A DNA stretch of 11,329 bases, taken from NCBI GenBank assembly GCA_947625585.1, contig CANQOZ010000032.1, positions 1-11,329 on the forward strand, in the 5' to 3' direction. Positions 7,465-11,329 of this stretch are shown in pieces. How positions within the stretch are numbered: position 1 is the first letter of the stretch; each line of letters opens with the position of its first letter. Made by a program: the position numbers and the translations under genes. Below the pieces are notes generated by a model, which did no database searches, was not told the origin of the DNA, and saw only the letters and a program-made list of their open reading frames with translations. This DNA is from an uncultured Eubacteriaceae bacterium. Its GTDB lineage: Bacteria; Bacillota; Clostridia; Eubacteriales; Eubacteriaceae.

Positions 7465-8595
7465 TTATTTTTTTAAATCTGGATTTTCCTGATAACCGAT
7501 AGCTTCTCCAGTATCTTTATTGAAGAAGTGGGAATGGTTCATATCTACTGCAAACTTAACGTTGCTGCCTGTACGAGCATTAGACCTTGAGTCAACACGA
7601 GCTGTCATTGGAGCTCCGGCATAGTCGAAGTAGAGATAACGTTCTGAACCAAGCATTTCATGCATATCTACATGAGCTTCAATAACCTGATCAGGTTTTA
7701 AACCAACTACAACTTGAGCATCAGTTACGTCTTCTGGACGGACACCAAGAACAACGGTTTGACCCATGTAGCTTCTTAGATCCTTTTCCTTAGTAGCTGG
7801 AACTGGTAGTTCAGCATCGCCAACTGCAGCAACTAATCCGTTTGGTCCTTCCTTGATTGTGGCATCAATGAAGTTCATCTGTGGTGATCCGATGAAACCG
7901 GCAACGAACTGGTTGATTGGATTGTTGTAGAGATGTTCTGGTGAGTCGATCTGTTGAACGATTCCGTCTTTCATAACAACGATCCTGGTTCCAAGAGTCA
8001 TAGCTTCGGTCTGGTCGTGGGTAACGTAGATGATGGTTGCTCCTAGGTCCTTATGGATCTTTGAGATTTCTGTTCTCATCTGAACCCTTAACTTAGCATC
8101 CAAGTTTGAGAGTGGTTCGTCCATTAAGAAGACCTTTGGGTTACGAACGATTGCTCTACCCATAGCAACCCTTTGTCTTTGACCACCGGATAGCTGTGCT
8201 GGTTTCCTGTCTAAAAGTTGGTCTAAGTCTAGAATCTTAGCAGCCTTTTTAACAGCAGCATCAATCTGGTCTTTTGGAACTTTATGTAAGTTCATGGAGA
8301 AAGCCATGTTGTCGTAAACTGTCATGTGTGGATAGAGAGCATAATTCTGGAAAACCATAGCTATGTCTCTGTCCTTAGCTTCGACATCGTTCATACGAAC
8401 GCCGTCGATTAACAGGTCACCATCGGAAATGTCTTCTAGTCCAGCAATCATTCTGAGTGTTGTAGACTTTCCGCAACCTGATGGGCCAACAAAGATAATG
8501 AATTCTTTATCAGCTATATCTAAGTTAAAATCATGAACGGCATGATAGCCATTTTCATAACGTTTGTTAACGTCTTTAAGTATAATTTCAGCCAT
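7465..8595 (-). CDS. msmK: Multiple-sugar ABC transporter ATP-binding protein MsmK, upstream copy
   Basis: This copy encodes exactly the same 376-residue ATPase as 6063-7193. It has an N-terminal ATPase domain (residues 1 to ~235) with complete Walker A, signature, Walker B and switch-His motifs, and a C-terminal TOBE regulatory domain. It sits 12 bp after the alpha-galactosidase gene with a strong G-rich ribosome binding site (AAGGGGGAA). That signal is clearly better than the one before the downstream copy, so this copy is probably the main source of protein. Its position after the permease and alpha-galactosidase genes suits the ATPase of the raffinose-type importer whose last permease is at the right edge. 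MsmK-type ATPases commonly serve several importers, which may be why dosage matters. Confidence 0.96.
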   Translation of the reverse strand: MAEIILKDVNKRYENGYHAVHDFNLDIADKEFIIFVGPSGCGKSTTLRMIAGLEDISDGDLLIDGVRMNDVEAKDRDIAMVFQNYALYPHMTVYDNMAFSMNLHKVPKDQIDAAVKKAAKILDLDQLLDRKPAQLSGGQRQRVAMGRAIVRNPKVFLMDEPLSNLDAKLRVQMRTEISKIHKDLGATIIYVTHDQTEAMTLGTRIVVMKDGIVQQIDSPEHLYNNPINQFVAGFIGSPQMNFIDATIKEGPNGLVAAVGDAELPVPATKEKDLRSYMGQTVVLGVRPEDVTDAQVVVGLKPDQVIEAHVDMHEMLGSERYLYFDYAGAPMTARVDSRSNARTGSNVKFAVDMNHSHFFNKDTGEAIGYQENPDLKK

Positions 8596-8597
8596 TA
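7466..8597. repeat. Direct repeat, copy A (1132 bp, msmK)
   Basis: This is the partner of 6064-7195, in the same orientation and separated from it by 270 bp that hold the HPr-like gene. The two mismatches fall in the first 65 bases of the coding sequence, and the remaining ~1070 bp appear identical. Confidence 0.95.
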
Positions 8598-8607
8598 CTG
8601 TTCCCCC

Positions 8608-10884
8608 TTAAGCAACAGTTTCTTTTGTATCTATACTTTCTATATCGTATTCTGAAGGTTCCTTATCTACTTCATTTCTTCTACGAATTGTATCGATCTT
8701 ATCTAACTTCCACTGCCAAGCCTGGTATTCACCAGAAATAATAGGAAGTGGAATCCCTGAATGCATGAGTGCATTACCGTCGGAAATGAATGGTTCCGGT
8801 GCATCGTCATCTTTAGTAACTGATGTTATTACATATTGGGTTTCTGGTTCTAAACCTCTTAACTTAATATAGTTAACGGGTTCGTTACCATGTTTGTCGA
8901 GTGAAACAGCATTGATTAATGCTTCATCACCATCTTGGGAGACAAACATCCAACTTGCAACATTCGTATCTTTTTCCGGATCATGGAGTCTGTAGTAATT
9001 ACCATAAGCGATTAATGGCCAGAAACGTTTATAATTGTCGATTTGGTATCTTACTTCTTCTTTTTCTTCCTCAGTTATCTTACTTAAATCAAACTCAAAC
9101 CCAAATGTTCCAGACGAGGCAACAACAGCTCTCGTATTAAGTGGAACTGTTCGACCAGTTTGATCATTCGGAACTGCTGAAACATGAGCACCGACAGTTG
9201 AAATAGGATATCCGAAAGAAGTTCCATGTTGAATCCGAATACGGTCGATCGCATCAGTATTATCCGATGCCCAGATTTGTGGAGTGTAATAGAGCATTCC
9301 TGCATCAAATCGTCCTCCACCACCGGAGCAACCTTCAATTCTTATATGTGGATATTTCTGGGTTAACATTTCCAAGAACCGATATACACCTTTTGTGTAG
9401 TTATGGAGAATTAACCCAAAGCTTTGTTCAGTTAAAACGGAAGAATAGATGTCATAAAGACTTCTATTCATATCCATTTTTATGTATTCAATATTTGCTG
9501 AGTCTATTACGTTAGAAATCTGTTCGAAAATATAATCAACAACCTCTGGTCTGGAAAAGTCCAAAACTAACTGGTTTCTACTCCTGATTGGTTTACGTCC
9601 AGGAATCGTAAAAGCCCAGTCCGGATGTTCTCGGTAAATATCTGAATTTTCGTTTACCATTTCTGGTTCAATCCAAATCCCGAATTTTAAACCGAGTTCA
9701 TTGATTTCATCACTAAATTTCCTTAACGGACCACCTAACTTGTCCTCGTTGACTCTCCAGTCTCCTAATCCAGCTTCATCTGAATTACGTTGACCAAACC
9801 AACCATCATCAAGAACAAACATTTCAATTCCGACCTCTTTAGCATTTTTAGCAATGTCTAAAAGTTTCTCATGATTGAAATCGAAATAAGTAGCTTCCCA
9901 GTTATTAATTAAAACCGGACAGCGTTCATCTTTAAGTGGAGTTCGGATGACATTGTTTTGAATCATCTTATGAAACTTATGTGATAAGTCTTCCAAACCA
10001 TTACCAGAAAATATCATGGCTACTTCCGGGGTTTCAAAAGATTCTCCAGGCTCTAACGGGTAATCAAACATATCGTCCTGAATTCCCATCATGTTTCTCG
10101 TGAGTCCGAACTGATCTTTAAATCCACGGAACTTGAAATTTCCACTGTATAACATTGAAAATCCCCAGGCAGCTCCATGATCTTCATCGGTCTTTTTGTC
10201 ACAAACTATTACAAATGGATTATGCTGGTGACTTGAATTACCCCTTCTTGAACCGATCGAAGTAACACTTCGATTAAGTTCTTCTCGTTGGGGTAAACGT
10301 TCCATCTCGTGCCGCCCATGAAAATGAATTAAATCAAAATCACCATGGAGCAAATCGAGTGAAGTACTAAAAGCCCTGGTAATGATCATTTTACTGTCGC
10401 TATTGTTTTTAATAACTGCACTTCTGGTAATAACATCCTTCTCAGGAATAACTCCATAACGGAGAGTTACTTCCAGTCCGATAATATCATCGGCTAAATC
10501 GATTTCTACGGTATAGGCTTCTTCACCCTCATTGCCAAAAACATATGGCAAGCCATCGAGCGAATACTTTTCGTTTATAATCCTGTGATTCTTATACCTT
10601 AAGTCACAGCCATTGGTTCCATCCGCCAACTGGATATTAAATGCGTTATCCCTGTAGTCCCCATTTCCATAAACTGGATATTCTTGTGGTAGGACATCAA
10701 GTGAATAGGTTCTGTCCCCTTCAACTTCATAAGGGTTTCCTGAAAAACCCCTGTCATAATACTGTAAGCGATAACTTGTGTCACAGTTGGTCTTTGGTCC
10801 GTAATAAAGATGTAATAAGTGACCAACTGGTGAAATGGCCATGTCGTAAGTCGTATTTTTTGTTTGTAAAGTAATAGTTTCCAA
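8608..10884 (-). CDS. aga: Alpha-galactosidase, GH36
   Basis: The enzyme hydrolyses terminal alpha-1,6-galactose from raffinose, melibiose and stachyose. No signal peptide is present, so it acts in the cytosol on imported sugars. It is 758 residues, slightly longer than the ~730-740 usual for bacterial GH36, owing to an acidic tail (about 738-758). An N-terminal beta-supersandwich (to ~310) is followed by the catalytic barrel with FVLDDGWFGQRN at 356-367, nucleophile Asp471 in KMDMNR, GCSGGGGRFD at 518-527 and acid/base Asp541 in WASDNTDA. The 70-residue spacing of the two Asp matches characterised GH36 enzymes. Met470 replaces the Trp of the usual KWDMNR. The start is a TTG: an in-frame TAA directly precedes it, GAGTGG lies 8 nt upstream, and starting there keeps the family-typical N-terminus. 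The next in-frame ATG, codon 15, has no ribosome binding site. Confidence 0.95.
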   Translation of the reverse strand: METITLQTKNTTYDMAISPVGHLLHLYYGPKTNCDTSYRLQYYDRGFSGNPYEVEGDRTYSLDVLPQEYPVYGNGDYRDNAFNIQLADGTNGCDLRYKNHRIINEKYSLDGLPYVFGNEGEEAYTVEIDLADDIIGLEVTLRYGVIPEKDVITRSAVIKNNSDSKMIITRAFSTSLDLLHGDFDLIHFHGRHEMERLPQREELNRSVTSIGSRRGNSSHQHNPFVIVCDKKTDEDHGAAWGFSMLYSGNFKFRGFKDQFGLTRNMMGIQDDMFDYPLEPGESFETPEVAMIFSGNGLEDLSHKFHKMIQNNVIRTPLKDERCPVLINNWEATYFDFNHEKLLDIAKNAKEVGIEMFVLDDGWFGQRNSDEAGLGDWRVNEDKLGGPLRKFSDEINELGLKFGIWIEPEMVNENSDIYREHPDWAFTIPGRKPIRSRNQLVLDFSRPEVVDYIFEQISNVIDSANIEYIKMDMNRSLYDIYSSVLTEQSFGLILHNYTKGVYRFLEMLTQKYPHIRIEGCSGGGGRFDAGMLYYTPQIWASDNTDAIDRIRIQHGTSFGYPISTVGAHVSAVPNDQTGRTVPLNTRAVVASSGTFGFEFDLSKITEEEKEEVRYQIDNYKRFWPLIAYGNYYRLHDPEKDTNVASWMFVSQDGDEALINAVSLDKHGNEPVNYIKLRGLEPETQYVITSVTKDDDAPEPFISDGNALMHSGIPLPIISGEYQAWQWKLDKIDTIRRRNEVDKEPSEYDIESIDTKETVA

Positions 10885-10892
10885 TTAACTAA

Positions 10893-10908
10893 CCACTCTA
10901 ACGTAGAG
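10893..10908 (-). promoter_or_regulatory. Ribosome binding site of aga, partly inside a small hairpin
   Basis: The 31-bp gap between the permease and aga holds GAGTGG (complement of 10893-10898), 8 nt before the TTG start. Its GAG is also part of a 5-bp stem, CTCTA/TAGAG (10896-10900 with 10904-10908, 3-nt loop). The site supports the TTG start. A rare start codon together with partial occlusion suggests modest translation. The hairpin is weak. Confidence 0.5.
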
Positions 10909-10915
10909 ATATATC

Positions 10916-11329
10916 TTATTTTCCGCCTGTTGCTGCAATACCTTCGATGAACTGTCTCTGGAAGATTAAGTATAAGATAACCATTGGTAACATTGACATT
11001 AGTGAACCAGCCATTAGAACTGGGAAGTTTGTTGTAAACTGTCCGTTCAAGGTTGATAGACCTGATGAAAGAGTCATCATGTTGATGTCGGTGTTACAGA
11101 TTAATGGCCACATTAGGTCTGTATATGCGAAAACAGCTGTGAATATTGTTAAAGCTGCTACTGAAGTCCCTGTTAGTGGGAAGCAGACCTTCCAGAAAAC
11201 CTGCCAGGTATTACATCCATCTAAGTATGCTGCTTCGATAACTTCGTCCGGGATTGACATGTATGTCTGCCTCAGGAAGAACGTTCCGAAGGCACTGACC
11301 AGTCCTGGGAATACCAAAGCAAATATCGT
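10916..11329 (-). CDS. msmG: Sugar ABC transporter permease, MsmG/MalG type, C-terminal part
   Basis: This is the inner-membrane permease of a CUT1 carbohydrate importer, and the C-terminal 137 residues are visible. The frame is open through the window edge, so the N-terminus lies outside. The cytoplasmic EAA loop that docks onto the ATPase is clear: EAAYLDGCNTWQVFWKVCFPL, which follows the EAA-x3-G-x9-I/V-x-LP pattern closely, with CFP in place of xLP. Two hydrophobic segments follow (around VAALTIFTAVFAY and LMAGSLMSMLPMVILYLIF). The end, FIEGIAATGGK, is typical of MsmG/UgpE-like permeases. The first residues visible, TIFALVFPG, belong to a membrane segment, so a TTG at 11317 is an internal Leu codon and not the start. 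It should pair with an MsmF-like permease and MsmE-like binding protein further right, and use MsmK as ATPase. The symbol is by homology and context. Confidence 0.9.
   Translation of the reverse strand, partial: TIFALVFPGLVSAFGTFFLRQTYMSIPDEVIEAAYLDGCNTWQVFWKVCFPLTGTSVAALTIFTAVFAYTDLMWPLICNTDINMMTLSSGLSTLNGQFTTNFPVLMAGSLMSMLPMVILYLIFQRQFIEGIAATGGK

Noticed and set aside
6063..8595. The msmK duplication as a simple assembly error.
   Set aside because: The two copies have different flanks, different stop codons, two base differences and a unique gene between them, so a plain read-collapse or join error does not explain them well. It cannot be excluded without long reads.
8919..9515. Open frames on the + strand and in a second minus-strand frame inside the alpha-galactosidase gene.
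   Set aside because: They overlap conserved catalytic sequence of GH36 in other frames, and their products look compositionally random.
10599..10874. Open frames overlapping the start of aga on both strands.
   Set aside because: They are shadows of the aga N-terminal domain with no ribosome binding sites or family features.
11315..11317. TTG at 11317 as the start of the permease.
   Set aside because: The frame stays open to the window edge, and the residues around it form a transmembrane segment of a truncated gene. The codon is an internal Leu.
1..11329. CRISPR arrays, tRNA/rRNA genes, transposases, toxin-antitoxin pairs and cre-like operators.
   Set aside because: I found no spaced short repeats, no cloverleaf-like sequences, no transposase motifs and no good match to the cre consensus in the intergenic stretches. 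Any promoter and operator of the operon should be right of the window.

Overview
The window is AT-rich DNA with Gram-positive features: purine-rich ribosome binding sites, an MsmK-type sugar ABC ATPase, a GtfA-type sucrose phosphorylase and a class II (Bacillota-type) GalT. This suggests a low-GC fermentative Bacillota, possibly Lactobacillales or a relative. The gene content does not fix the genus.

Layout. At the left edge (27-356, + strand) is a small XRE-type helix-turn-helix regulator whose start is uncertain. A bidirectional terminator hairpin follows (375-414). Facing it on the minus strand is an unrecognised 50-residue Lys/Tyr-rich ORF (431-583). From 691 to the right edge everything lies on the minus strand as one tightly packed run, transcribed from right to left: the C-terminal part of an MsmG/MalG-type permease, GH36 alpha-galactosidase (TTG start), MsmK copy 1, an HPr-like protein without the catalytic His, MsmK copy 2, sucrose phosphorylase, galactokinase, UDP-glucose 4-epimerase, and UTP-hexose-1-phosphate uridylyltransferase. 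A strong intrinsic terminator (691-733) ends the run. Gaps between genes are -1 to 53 bp, so a single transcript entering from beyond 11329 is likely. The solute-binding protein and first permease (msmE/msmF) would be expected just outside the window.

How it works. The operon reads as a complete raffinose/melibiose/stachyose utilisation route. ABC import is energised by MsmK. Alpha-galactosidase releases galactose, leaving sucrose when raffinose is the substrate. Sucrose phosphorylase converts sucrose plus Pi to glucose-1-phosphate and fructose. GalK, GalT and GalE take galactose through the Leloir pathway to glucose-1-phosphate.

Most unusual point. The two msmK genes are the same 1132-bp sequence with two silent differences. 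They flank a 79-residue HPr-fold protein that has Asn at the His15 position but keeps the Ser46 regulatory motif (KSIMG), as in Crh-like regulators. A non-catalytic HPr paralogue held between two homogenised copies of the transporter ATPase is the best candidate here for undescribed biology.
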